64,000 bases of DNA from Hyalangium gracile (GTDB lineage Bacteria; Myxococcota; Myxococcia; Myxococcales; Myxococcaceae). Where the stretch lies: assembly GCF_020103725.1 (NCBI RefSeq), contig NZ_JAHXBG010000013.1, positions 124,001 to 188,000 on the forward strand, written 5' to 3'. Below are positions 16,629 through 25,331 of this stretch, piece by piece; position 1 is the first letter of the stretch; each line of letters starts with the position of its first letter. The notes below the pieces were generated by a model, which had not been told where the DNA came from, did no database searches, and saw nothing but the letters and a program-made list of their open reading frames with translations. Made by a program: the position numbers and the translations under genes.

Positions 16629-18296
16629 CTGGGGTTCCGGCTGACCATCGCGAAGGGCCTCCAGGAAGGGCGGGAGATCACCTTCGAGGATGAAGAGATC
16701 CGGATCGGCCGCACCTCCGAGAATGACCTGGTGCTGCACGATCAAGGGGTGTCCCGCCGCCATGCGCGCATCTTCACGCGTGGCGGCAGGAGCTTCGTGG
16801 AGGATCTGGGCAGCACTGGCGGCACTCTGTGCGACGGCAGGCCGCTCGCGCGCGCGCAGGAGCGAGAGCTTCGCGGCGGAGAGCGGCTGGCCATCGGCGC
16901 GGTCGAGTTCATCTTCAGCCCGCTGAAGACGCAGGCCTCGGCGTCCTCAAGTCCCGTCACCGCTCCGGCGGCCCGGCCGCGGTCGAGCACCCTCGTCACC
17001 CGCGCGCAGACCGTGCAGGAGATGCAGGCCATCGAGCGGGAGGACACCGGCCGTCACCGGACCCTCCTCGAGGTGGAGCTCAAGGGCGTGGACCCCGCGC
17101 CGACGGAGGTCATGACCCAGCAGGCGGTGCTCGAGGCCGCGGCGCGCGCGATGGCGGTGCCCGCCGCGCCGACGACGATCATCCCCCAGCAGGCGGTGCT
17201 CAAGGCCGCGGCGCTCGCGAAGGCCGCCGCCGCGGCCTCGGAGGACTCTGACTCCACCTCCACCGTCACCCGGGTCACCGAGCCGCCGCTTCCCCGTGGG
17301 GCTCAGCGCCCGAGTGCCGCTTCGCCGGCCGCCAGCGGGCCGTCCGCCGCCGAGCGGGCCCGGCTGCGCCGCCAGCGAGGCAACTCCCTCGGCGGCAAGC
17401 TCCTGTCCTGGTGGGAGGAACTGTCCCCGCGCCACAGGTCCATCGCCGGGGTGGTGGCCGGACTGGTGATCGTGGCCGTGGTGGGCGTGCTGGTGGTGGT
17501 GCTCGGCCCGGAGCAGGGCACCGCTCGTCCCCAGGGGCCGGAGCCCGCCGAGCTGGGCTTCACGCCCATTGCGGACTCCTTCGGCCTGGGCCAGGGCGTC
17601 ACCTGGACGCAGCCGGATCAGAAGACGTTCCACTTCCAGTACGCCTCTCCGACCCGGGCGCTCGCTGTCCTACACTACCAGGCCCGGGACGTCGCCTCCG
17701 CGCACGAGCTGGCCATCAGCCTCAACGGGGCGGCGCTCGGGTGGGTTCCCCAGGACAACCTGGAGGCGGATGAGCGCGAGCTTCAGATGATGCTCCCCAT
17801 CCACCTGCTGCACCGCGATCAGCCCAACCAGCTGTCCTTCGACTCGGTGCTCAACCCCCCGGGGAAGGACCCCTGGCGGGTGTGGAACGTGTACGTCGAG
17901 GTCATCCCCGTGCCGGAGCTGCCAGCCGAGCAGCTGCTCGCCAAGGCGAGCAAGGAGGCGGACGCGGGCCGGCGCTTCTACGAGCAGAAGGATGTAGGCT
18001 CGGAGAACCTGTTCAAGTCCTGGAAGCTCTTCCGCTCGGCGTGGCTCACGCTGGAGGCGCTCGACCAGAAGCCGGAGCTGCACGCGGACGTGCTCTTCAT
18101 GCTGGCGCAGACGGCCCAGGAGCTGGACCGGCAGTGCCGTCTCCTGATGCTCGATTTTCAACGCAGCCTGCAGTACCGGGACGGAGACAAGGCCCGAGCC
18201 ACCGTGGAGGAGGTCATGCGGCGCTTCCCTACCACCGAGCATCGCTGCCACAATCTGGCCCTAGAGAAGGCAAATCAGTACGAGCTTCCGATATAA
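16629..18296 (+). CDS. FHA-domain membrane protein with probable CTG start (or tadC read-through)
   Basis: About 555 aa if translation starts at CTG 16629. FHA domain at about residues 2-95: GFRLTIAKGLQEGREITFED, IRIGRTSENDLVLHDQGVSR with the phosphothreonine-binding Gly-Arg and Ser-x-x-His, then VEDLGSTGGT. The first in-frame ATG/GTG/TTG (GTG at 16731) falls after the essential Gly-Arg, so the gene must start further up. The frame is open back to the tadC TAG at 16623-16625, leaving only CTG at 16629 or 16641. An Ala/Ser-rich linker precedes one transmembrane helix (SIAGVVAGLVIVAVVGVLVV, about 275); the C-terminal ~270 residues are a soluble region of unknown fold. FHA proteins bind phospho-threonine, presumably made by Hanks kinases. 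Confidence 0.8.
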   Translation: MGFRLTIAKGLQEGREITFEDEEIRIGRTSENDLVLHDQGVSRRHARIFTRGGRSFVEDLGSTGGTLCDGRPLARAQERELRGGERLAIGAVEFIFSPLKTQASASSSPVTAPAARPRSSTLVTRAQTVQEMQAIEREDTGRHRTLLEVELKGVDPAPTEVMTQQAVLEAAARAMAVPAAPTTIIPQQAVLKAAALAKAAAAASEDSDSTSTVTRVTEPPLPRGAQRPSAASPAASGPSAAERARLRRQRGNSLGGKLLSWWEELSPRHRSIAGVVAGLVIVAVVGVLVVVLGPEQGTARPQGPEPAELGFTPIADSFGLGQGVTWTQPDQKTFHFQYASPTRALAVLHYQARDVASAHELAISLNGAALGWVPQDNLEADERELQMMLPIHLLHRDQPNQLSFDSVLNPPGKDPWRVWNVYVEVIPVPELPAEQLLAKASKEADAGRRFYEQKDVGSENLFKSWKLFRSAWLTLEALDQKPELHADVLFMLAQTAQELDRQCRLLMLDFQRSLQYRDGDKARATVEEVMRRFPTTEHRCHNLALEKANQYELPI

Positions 18297-18297
18297 T
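18292..18297 (+). promoter_or_regulatory. Possible -10 element upstream of the second FHA gene
   Basis: A perfect TATAAT hexamer overlaps the stop codon of the first FHA gene, 40 bases before the next ATG. No TTGACA-like -35 sits 16-18 bases upstream, so activity is doubtful; an activator-dependent or chance match is possible. Confidence 0.3.
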
Positions 18298-18336
18298 TCC
18301 GGCTCTCATGTAGCATGCAGGAAGCGGTGATTTCCC

Positions 18337-20085
18337 ATGGCGAATCCTCCCCCGGCGCGACGTCGGTCGACATCCACTTCTGGCTCTGGCGGTCCCCCCA
18401 GCGGCACGGGACAGCAGCGCCCCGTGCGTAGGACGGGGACGACGGCGCCGGCGGTGCGGCCCGCCGAGCCCATGGCCTTCAACGGTCCCAAGCTGGTGGT
18501 GACCGCCGGCCCCAAGGCCGGTGAGGAGTTCAACCTCGAGGACGAGGAGTACGTCGTCGGACGCTCGACGGACAACCCGATCTGCATCCAGGACAGCTCC
18601 GTCTCGCGCAAGCACATCATGCTGCGCCGGGTCGGCAGCGGCTGGACGGTGAGCGATCTGGGCTCGGGCAACGGCACGCTCGTCAACGGCGAGCCCATCA
18701 CCGACGAGACGGTGCTGGGCAACGGCGACGTCATCACCATGGGCGACTCGGAGGTGACGTTCTCCGACGTGGCCAACTCGACGATGATGGTGGCGATCAC
18801 GCCGGGCCCCTCGCGCCCGCGTCCGGCCGCCAGTGGCGCGGCGCCGCCGCGTCCGGGCCGCTCCGAGCGCGTGCGCCCCGGCCGCACGATGGCCAAGCCG
18901 GTGGATCCGGCCGCCCAGAAGAAGAAGAAGCTCATGGTGGTGGCCGCCGGCGTGCTCGTGCTGTTCGCGGGCGCGGGCCTGGTGGTCGTGCAGATGCGCA
19001 GGACCGCCATGGAGCAGGCGCAGCAGCTGGCCCGGCTGGAGGAGATCAAGCGCGAGCAGGAGCTGGCGGCGATCTTCGAGGACGCCAAGAAGCAGATCCG
19101 CGAGGGCAAGTGGATCGAGGCCAAGGCCCGGCTGACGGAGCTGCAGTCGAGGGATCCGGAGCGCGGGGGCCTGCAGGACTACCTGGAGCGGGTGGATCGA
19201 GAGATCCCCAACCAGCAGCACGTGGCGGCGGCGCAGGCCGCGCTCGCCGAGAAGAAGCTGGGCCTGGCCAAGGTGGAGCTGGACAAGGTCAGCCAGGACA
19301 CGACGATGTTCGACCTGGTGGCCAAGCTGAAGCGCCAGCTGCAGGACACCGCCGACGCCCAGACGAAGGAGGCGCGCGGCCTGCTGGACGGCAAGCAGCT
19401 GGATCCGGCCAAGGCCATCACCGACGACGTGCTGGCGGCCTTCCCGGAGAGCCGCGACGCCAGGCTGATCAACGACGAGGCCGCGCGCCTCATCAAGGTC
19501 CGCGACACGCCGGTGGCTCCGCCGCCCCCGCCGCCCACGGCGCCGCCCTGGGAGCAGGCCGTGGCCCGCTTCGTGGACGCGGACGTGTCCGGCGCGGTGG
19601 CGCTGCTCAACGCGTGCATCGCGAAGTCGCCCAAGTGCAAGGAGCTGCTCAAGGACATCACCGAGTTCAACAACCTCTACAAGAAGCTGGAGGACCTGGA
19701 CGCCAAGGGGCTGGCTCGGCTGCTGGCGCTGGACAAGGACATCAGCGGGTCGCGTGGGCCCAGCAAGATGGCTCGCAACGCCGGCACGCGCGCGGCGAAC
19801 ATCTTCTACAAGAGCGCCTCGGCGGCGAAGGCCTCGGGCCAGTGGGCTCGCGCCGTGGAGTTCGCCAAGCGCACGCTCCAGGCGGACCCGTCCAACGCCG
19901 GTGCCTCCAACATCCTGAGCGATCTGAGGGGCAAGGCGAAGGACATCTACCTGCTGGCGTACGCGCAGAAGGACGCCAACCCCGAGGAGGCGATCCAGAA
20001 GTTCAAGGAAGTGATCGCCATGACGCCTTCGGATGACGAGACGCACCAGAAGGCGCAGAAGTGGCTCGCTGACCTCTCGAGATGA
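18337..20085 (+). CDS. FHA-domain, transmembrane, TPR-like protein
   Basis: 582 aa. A Ser/Thr/Pro-rich N-terminal tail (1-45) leads into an FHA domain (about 50-150) with all hallmark residues: YVVGRSTDNPICIQDSSVSR, KH, then VSDLGSGNGTLVNGEPI. One transmembrane helix at about 205-225 (LMVVAAGVLVLFAGAGLVVV) separates it from ~340 residues of helical repeats of TPR type in the periplasm (EDAKKQIREGKWIEAKARL, AQAALAEKKLGLAKVELDKV, AAKASGQWARAVEFAKRTL). It follows the other FHA gene and overlaps xseA by ATGA. Inference: cytoplasmic phospho-threonine recognition is linked to a periplasmic scaffold for the Tad machine. Confidence 0.85.
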   Translation: MANPPPARRRSTSTSGSGGPPSGTGQQRPVRRTGTTAPAVRPAEPMAFNGPKLVVTAGPKAGEEFNLEDEEYVVGRSTDNPICIQDSSVSRKHIMLRRVGSGWTVSDLGSGNGTLVNGEPITDETVLGNGDVITMGDSEVTFSDVANSTMMVAITPGPSRPRPAASGAAPPRPGRSERVRPGRTMAKPVDPAAQKKKKLMVVAAGVLVLFAGAGLVVVQMRRTAMEQAQQLARLEEIKREQELAAIFEDAKKQIREGKWIEAKARLTELQSRDPERGGLQDYLERVDREIPNQQHVAAAQAALAEKKLGLAKVELDKVSQDTTMFDLVAKLKRQLQDTADAQTKEARGLLDGKQLDPAKAITDDVLAAFPESRDARLINDEAARLIKVRDTPVAPPPPPPTAPPWEQAVARFVDADVSGAVALLNACIAKSPKCKELLKDITEFNNLYKKLEDLDAKGLARLLALDKDISGSRGPSKMARNAGTRAANIFYKSASAAKASGQWARAVEFAKRTLQADPSNAGASNILSDLRGKAKDIYLLAYAQKDANPEEAIQKFKEVIAMTPSDDETHQKAQKWLADLSR

Positions 20086-21866
20086 AGCGGCGCCGCAAAG
20101 CGGGTGAGGAGCAGCCCCCCGCCACCGTGCAGGGGGATCTGTTCGGGCCGGTCGAGGTCTCCGCCGGGCCGCTGGCGGTGGTGGCTCCCGCCGAGCCGCC
20201 GGCTCCGCCTCGGGCGCCGCAGTCCGCGTCGGAGAAGGCGCCTGCGCCCGAGAAGGCGCCTGCCGTGGAGAAGCCGGCCGTCGTCGAGCGGCCCGTCGCC
20301 GTGGCGCAGGAGGTGTCCGCGCCGCTGCCCTCGCTGCCCGGGGCGCCGGCCCGGCCCGCGCGCATCGTGCTGACGGTGGGCGAGCTGACGCGGCAGCTCA
20401 AGGAGACCATCGAGGCGCGCTACGCGCGCGTCTTCGTCCGGGGCGAGGTGTCCGGCTTCCGGGGCGCCAACGCCCGAGGCCACCTGTACTTCACCCTGAA
20501 GGACGCGGAGGCCTGCATCGACGCCAAGGTGTGGGCGTCCACGGCGGGCCGGATGCGCTTCGCCCTGCGGGACGGGCTGGAGGTGGTGGCCGAGGGCAGC
20601 GTGGACGTGTACGCGCCCCAGGGCCGCTACAGCCTCATCGTCCAGCGCCTGGAGCCGGTGGGGGAGGGCGCCCGCGCGCTCGCCTTCGAGCAGCTCAAGG
20701 AGCGGCTCGCGGCGGAGGGGCTGATTGGAGACAGGCGCGTGCGGCCTCCGCGCCCGCTGCCCTTCCTGCCCCGGCGCATCGGCGTGGTGACGAGCCGCAC
20801 GGGCGCCGCGCTGCAGGACTTCCTGCGCGTGCTGCACTCGCGCAACCCTCGGCTGAGCGTGCTGCTGTGTGACGCGCGCGTGCAGGGCGAGGGCTCGGCG
20901 GAGGAGGTGGCGGACGCCATCGAGCGGCTGGGCCGCACGGACGTGGACGTCATCGTCGTCACGCGCGGCGGCGGCTCGGTGGAGGATCTCTGGACGTTCA
21001 ACGAGGAGCTCGTCGCGCGGGCCATCCACGCCGCGCCGGTGCCGGTGGTGTCGGCCATCGGTCACGAGATCGACTTCACCATCTCGGACTTCGTGGCGGA
21101 CTGGCGGGCGCCCACGCCCAGCGCGGCGGCGGAGCGGCTCTCGCCGGTGCTGGATGATCTGGAGCTGACGCTGGCCACCCACGCCTCGCGGCTGCGCCAG
21201 GGGATGATGCGGCGGCTGGTGGAGCTGCGCGAGCGGCAGGGCAGCCTGTCCGGGCGGCTGGTGGATCCCCGGCGGCGGCTGGGCCAGGAGCGGCTGTTCC
21301 TCTCCGAGCAGCTCGAGGCGATGATGCGGGCGCTGCGGCCGGCCCAGCGCGAGCGCCGAGAGCGGCTGCGGGGGCTGCACGAGCGGCTCCAGCGCGCGCG
21401 GCCCCAGGCCCGGCTCGGGGAGCAGCGCGCGCACCTGCTGCGGCTGGCGGCGCGGCTCCAGGAGGCGGCCCGGACGAGCATCTCCACCCGGCGGGCGGAG
21501 CTGGCCCGGGGGCAGCTGGGGCTGGAGCGGGCCTCGCCGACGGCGCGGGTGGCCACGGAGCGGGCGGGGCTGGCGGACAAGAAGGCCCGCCTGGAGAGCC
21601 TGCAGCGGCACGTGCTCTCGGAGGCCCAGCGGCACTTCCAGCGGCTGGAGGCCCGGCTGGATGCAATGAGTCCCCTGAAGGTGCTCTCCCGGGGATACTC
21701 GGTGACGTTCCGGCGGCGGGACGGGGCGGTGGTGCGCACCGTCTCGGACGTGCAGCCGGGAGAGCTGCTGGGTATCAAACTCGCGACGGGTGGGGCGAAG
21801 ACGCTGGACGGCTGTGAGGAGATCGAGGCCACGGTGACGGCCGTCAAGGGGCCGGTGGACTGCTGA
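20082..21866 (+). CDS. xseA: Exodeoxyribonuclease VII large subunit
   Basis: 594 aa. Residues 95-190 form the OB-fold nucleic-acid-binding domain (LTVGELTRQLKETIEARYAR, GEVSGFRGANARGHLYFTLK), followed by the catalytic domain with PRRIGVVTSRTGAALQDFLR, DVIVVTRGGGSVEDLWTFNE and VVSAIGHEIDFTISDFVADW, then a long helical region and the C-terminal SPLKVLSRGYSVTFR. With XseB it degrades single-stranded DNA to oligonucleotides in the cytoplasm. The first ~90 residues are an Ala/Pro/Glu-rich extension absent from the E. coli enzyme. ATGA overlap with the FHA gene upstream; xseB follows. Confidence 0.95.
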   Translation: MKRRRKAGEEQPPATVQGDLFGPVEVSAGPLAVVAPAEPPAPPRAPQSASEKAPAPEKAPAVEKPAVVERPVAVAQEVSAPLPSLPGAPARPARIVLTVGELTRQLKETIEARYARVFVRGEVSGFRGANARGHLYFTLKDAEACIDAKVWASTAGRMRFALRDGLEVVAEGSVDVYAPQGRYSLIVQRLEPVGEGARALAFEQLKERLAAEGLIGDRRVRPPRPLPFLPRRIGVVTSRTGAALQDFLRVLHSRNPRLSVLLCDARVQGEGSAEEVADAIERLGRTDVDVIVVTRGGGSVEDLWTFNEELVARAIHAAPVPVVSAIGHEIDFTISDFVADWRAPTPSAAAERLSPVLDDLELTLATHASRLRQGMMRRLVELRERQGSLSGRLVDPRRRLGQERLFLSEQLEAMMRALRPAQRERRERLRGLHERLQRARPQARLGEQRAHLLRLAARLQEAARTSISTRRAELARGQLGLERASPTARVATERAGLADKKARLESLQRHVLSEAQRHFQRLEARLDAMSPLKVLSRGYSVTFRRRDGAVVRTVSDVQPGELLGIKLATGGAKTLDGCEEIEATVTAVKGPVDC

Positions 21867-21948
21867 CACACCGACAGTCCGCACTGGCCCCGGGCGGGGG
21901 CGTCCTCTAGAGTCGCGCGCCCATCTTCATGGGTTGGAGGAGTCGGAC

Positions 21949-22275
21949 GTGTCGAAGTCAGGCAAGGCGGTGGAGGCAGCGCCCGAGCCCTACGGGGAGG
22001 TGGTGGCGCGGCTGGAGGAGATGGTCGCGAAGCTGGAGAGCGGCTCGCTGTCGCTCGAGGAGTCTCTCAAGGCTTTCGAGGAGGGCATCCGGCTGGTACG
22101 CAAGGGCGAGAAGCTGCTCAACGAGGCGGAGCAGCGCATCGAGCAGCTGCTGGTGGACGAGGAGGGTCGGGACGGGGTGGCGCCACTGGCGGCGGGCAAT
22201 CGGCCCGCGCTGGCGGCGGCTCCCCGGGCTCCGGCCGCGAACAAGGCGCCTGCGGAAGATGACGTTCCGTTCTGA
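21949..22275 (+). CDS. xseB: Exodeoxyribonuclease VII small subunit
   Basis: 108 aa. Start GTG 21949 is preferred because GGAGGAG (21936-21942) is six bases upstream; the TTG at 21934 would put the binding site inside the gene. The conserved XseB core is YGEVVARLEEMVAKLESGSL and SLEESLKAFEEGIRLVRKGE, a short coiled coil that binds the XseA tail. The C-terminal ~35 residues are an Ala/Pro-rich tail ending DDVPF. Lies 82 bp after xseA. Confidence 0.92.
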   Translation: MSKSGKAVEAAPEPYGEVVARLEEMVAKLESGSLSLEESLKAFEEGIRLVRKGEKLLNEAEQRIEQLLVDEEGRDGVAPLAAGNRPALAAAPRAPAANKAPAEDDVPF

Positions 22276-22298
22276 CGGGCTCAGCGCGCGGGGGCAGC

Positions 22299-22688
22299 AT
22301 GGAGAAGCCCAGAATCATCATCGTCGATGACGACCGCGACACGCGCGAGCTGCTCGCGATGGCGCTGGAGACGGAGGGCTTCGAGGTGTCGAGCGCGGCC
22401 AACGGGCTGCGGTTGATCTCCTCGCTGCAGCTGCGTCGTCCGCACCTCATCCTCCTGGACGTGAACATGTCCTGGATCGACGGCTTCGAGCTGTGCAAAG
22501 CGGTGAAGAAGAACGAGAACTTCCGCGACATACCGGTCATCTTCGTCAGCGGCCGGGGCGAGCCCGAGGATCGGCGCAAGGGGATGGAGGCCGGGGCGGC
22601 GGACTACTTCGTGAAGCCGTTGGATCTCAACCGGCTGATTGCCCGTATTCGAGAGTTGATCCCGGCCCCGGCGCCGGAGGAGCACTGA
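22299..22688 (+). CDS. Single-domain response regulator (CheY-like)
   Basis: 129 aa, receiver domain only. Acidic pocket D10-D11-D12, phospho-acceptor D54 (LILLDVN), Ser84 (VIFVSGRG) and invariant Lys106 (YFVKPLDL) are all present, so it should be phosphorylatable. No output domain; it must act by protein-protein contact or as a phosphate shuttle. It sits between xseB and ispA with spacing of 23 and 4 bp, so it is transcribed with housekeeping genes. The cognate kinase is not adjacent. Confidence 0.92.
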   Translation: MEKPRIIIVDDDRDTRELLAMALETEGFEVSSAANGLRLISSLQLRRPHLILLDVNMSWIDGFELCKAVKKNENFRDIPVIFVSGRGEPEDRRKGMEAGAADYFVKPLDLNRLIARIRELIPAPAPEEH

Positions 22689-22692
22689 GCTC

Positions 22693-23586
22693 GTGAGTAC
22701 CTTTGATCTGAAGAACTTCCTGCAGGCTCAGCAGGCCCGGATCGAGGCCCTGCTGCATGCACGCTCGGCCCGATTGGAGCCGTCCGGGGCGCCGTCCCGT
22801 CTGGCCGAGGCCATGCGCTACTCGCTGATGGCGGGTGGCAAGCGGCTGCGGCCGGTGTTGTGCCTGACGTTCGCGGACGCCATCGCCCAGCAGAGCACCG
22901 CGCTGCGCGCCGCGGAGGATGCGGCGTGCGCGCTGGAGTACATCCACACGTACTCGCTCATCCACGACGATCTGCCGGCCATGGACGATGACGATCTGCG
23001 CCGGGGCCGGCCCACCTCGCACAAGGTGTTTGGCGAGGCGATGGCCATCCTCGCCGGGGACGCGCTGCTCACGGAGGCCTTCACCCTGCTGGCCTCGGGG
23101 CCGGAGCCGGTGCGGGTGGCGCTCTGCCGCGAGCTGGCGATGGCGGCGGGCGCCGCGGGCATGGTGGGTGGGCAGGTGCTGGACATCGCCGAGGATCGTC
23201 CCGCGCAGATGGACTACCTGACGCGGCTGCACGGCTTGAAGACGGGCGCGATGATCCGGGCCTCGTGCCGCATGGGCGTGCTGGCGGCGGGCGGTAGCGC
23301 CGAGGATCTGCGCCGGGCGGACACCTATGGCGAGGCGGTGGGGCTGGCGTTCCAGATCGCCGACGACATCCTGGATGTGACGGGCGATCCGAAGCTGATG
23401 GGCAAGCCGGTGGGAGCCGATGCCGCGGCGGGCCGGTACACCTTCCCGGCGGTCATCGGGCTGGAGGCGTCCTGGGTGCTGGCCGAGCGCATGGTGGCGG
23501 ACGCGGTGGCGGCCGTGGAGCCCATCGAAGGCGCGGGGGGCCCGCTGGCGGTGCTGGCGCGCTACATGGTGGAGCGGAACTCGTGA
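22693..23586 (+). CDS. ispA: Polyprenyl (farnesyl/geranyl) diphosphate synthase
   Basis: 297 aa from GTG. All E-type prenyl-diphosphate synthase motifs are intact: GGKRLRP (IPP binding, about 48-54), first Asp-rich motif D92-D93-x4-D98 with DDDLRRGRPTSH, GGQVLDI, KTGAMIRASCRMG, and second Asp-rich motif ADDILDVTGD. It condenses IPP with allylic diphosphates to make C10-C20 precursors. Overlaps dxs by GTGA, the common ispA-dxs pairing. A divergent paralogue with broken motifs lies at 62.7-63.6 kb in the isonitrile cluster; this intact copy is a useful reference for that one. Confidence 0.93.
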   Translation: MSTFDLKNFLQAQQARIEALLHARSARLEPSGAPSRLAEAMRYSLMAGGKRLRPVLCLTFADAIAQQSTALRAAEDAACALEYIHTYSLIHDDLPAMDDDDLRRGRPTSHKVFGEAMAILAGDALLTEAFTLLASGPEPVRVALCRELAMAAGAAGMVGGQVLDIAEDRPAQMDYLTRLHGLKTGAMIRASCRMGVLAAGGSAEDLRRADTYGEAVGLAFQIADDILDVTGDPKLMGKPVGADAAAGRYTFPAVIGLEASWVLAERMVADAVAAVEPIEGAGGPLAVLARYMVERNS

Positions 23587-25331
23587 CGCGACTCCTCCCG
23601 GGCCTCCACGCGCCCGCGGACGTGAGGGCGCTGCCCGAGGCGGAGCTGCCGCGGCTGTGTGAGGAGCTCCGGGAGGAGATCATCTCCGTCTGTGGACGGG
23701 TGGGGGGCCACCTGGGTGCCTCGCTCGGGGCGGTGGAGCTGGTGGTGGCGTTGCACCGGGTGTTCCACTCGCCGCAGGACGCCATTCTCTTCGACGTGGG
23801 GCACCAGGCGTACGCGCACAAGCTGCTCACCGGGCGGCGCGAGCGCATGGGAACGCTGCGGCAGGCGGAGGGCATCGCGCCCTTCCTGGATCCGCGGGAG
23901 AGCCCGCACGATGCGCTGCTGGCGGGGCATGCCTGCACGGCGGTGTCGGCCGCGCTGGGGCTGCTCGAGGGGCGGCGGGTGCTGGGGAAGAAGGGGCACG
24001 TGGTGGCGGTGGTGGGGGACGGCGCGCTCACCGGAGGGCTCACCTTCGAGGGGCTGAACAACGCCGGAGGCCCGAGGCTGCCGCTGGTGGTGGTGCTCAA
24101 CGACAACCAGATGTCCATCTCCGCCAACGTGGGCGCCATCCCCGCGCTGCTGCGGACGCGGGAGGCCCGCGCCTTCTTCGAGGGGCTGGGCTTCACCTAC
24201 CTGGGGCCGGTGGACGGGCATGAGCTGGGGCCGCTGGTGGCGGCGCTGCGCGAGGCCCGCGCCTCGTCCCGGCCGGTGGTGGTGCACGCGCTGACGCAGA
24301 AGGGGAAGGGCTTTCCACCCGCGGAGGAGGACGCCCAGACGCGCGGCCACGCCATGGGGCCCTACGAGTGGCGCGACGGGAAGCTGGTGCGCTCGCGCAA
24401 GGGCCAGCGCACCTTCAGCGAGGCGTTCTCCGCCGCGCTGGAGGAGGCGATGGCGAGGGACCCGCGCGTGATGGTGGTGACGCCGGCCATGCTGGAGGGC
24501 TCCGCGCTGGTGGAGCTGAAGGCGCGCTATCCGGAGCGTGTCCATGACGTGGGCATCGCCGAGCAGCACGCCGTCACCTTCTGCGCGGGGCTTGCCGCGG
24601 CGGGGGCTCGGCCCGTGTGCGCCATCTACTCCACGTTTCTTCAGCGCGCGTTCGATCAGGTGATCCACGACGTGTGCCTGCCCGGGCTGCCTGTCGTCTT
24701 CGCGGTGGATCGGGCGGGGCTGGTGGGCGCGGATGGGGCCACGCACCAGGGCACCTATGACATCTCCTCGCTCCGGGCGGTGCCGGGGCTGGGGTTGATG
24801 GCGCCGGTGGTGGGCGAGGACATTTCTCCCATGCTGGCCACGGCGCTGGAGGCCTCGGGGCCGACCCTCATTCGCTTCCCGCGTGGCACGCTGCCGGCTG
24901 TGCCGCCGGAGGTGCTCCTCGGGGCGGCGCCCATCCAGGGGGCGCGCTGGCTGTGGAGGGCGGAGGCGCCGCGCCTGACGCTGGTGACGCTCGGGCCGCT
25001 CGGGCTGGCGGCGCTGTCGGCCGCGAAGGCGGAGCGCGGGTGGAGCGTGCTGGACGCGCGCTGCGTGAGCCCGCTGGATGCCTCGGCGCTGCTGGAGGCG
25101 GCGGACAGCGGGCACGTGGTGGTGGCGGAGGAGGGGACGACGCGCGGAGGGCTGGGGAGCGCGGTGCTGGAGCTGTACGCGGCACAGGGGCGCTCGCCTC
25201 GCGTGAAGCTGATGGGGATGCCGGACACGTTCGTCCCACATGGAGACGCGCGGGTGCAGCGCGCGGCGCTGGGGCTGGACACCGAGGGGCTGCGGCGCGC
25301 GGGCCGCGAGCTGCTGGGAGAGGGCCGGTGA
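23583..25331 (+). CDS. dxs: 1-deoxy-D-xylulose-5-phosphate synthase, short form
   Basis: 582 aa (about 620 in E. coli). Thiamine-diphosphate enzyme that joins pyruvate and glyceraldehyde 3-phosphate. Visible: CGRVGGHLGASLGAVELVVA with the catalytic His, GDGALTGGLTFEGLNN (ThDP/Mg motif), EQHAVTFCAGLA with the catalytic Glu, and VDRAGLVGADGATHQGTYDI. The loop between the NDNQMSISANVG motif and ELGF-like FEGLGFTYLGPVDGHE is shortened by roughly 35 residues relative to E. coli Dxs. The usual 'GHSSTS' is GHACTA. DXP feeds the MEP pathway but also thiamine and pyridoxal, so its role here is open given an HMG-CoA reductase gene elsewhere in the window. Overlaps ispA and tlyA by GTGA on both sides. 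Confidence 0.88.
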   Translation: MTRLLPGLHAPADVRALPEAELPRLCEELREEIISVCGRVGGHLGASLGAVELVVALHRVFHSPQDAILFDVGHQAYAHKLLTGRRERMGTLRQAEGIAPFLDPRESPHDALLAGHACTAVSAALGLLEGRRVLGKKGHVVAVVGDGALTGGLTFEGLNNAGGPRLPLVVVLNDNQMSISANVGAIPALLRTREARAFFEGLGFTYLGPVDGHELGPLVAALREARASSRPVVVHALTQKGKGFPPAEEDAQTRGHAMGPYEWRDGKLVRSRKGQRTFSEAFSAALEEAMARDPRVMVVTPAMLEGSALVELKARYPERVHDVGIAEQHAVTFCAGLAAAGARPVCAIYSTFLQRAFDQVIHDVCLPGLPVVFAVDRAGLVGADGATHQGTYDISSLRAVPGLGLMAPVVGEDISPMLATALEASGPTLIRFPRGTLPAVPPEVLLGAAPIQGARWLWRAEAPRLTLVTLGPLGLAALSAAKAERGWSVLDARCVSPLDASALLEAADSGHVVVAEEGTTRGGLGSAVLELYAAQGRSPRVKLMGMPDTFVPHGDARVQRAALGLDTEGLRRAGRELLGEGR

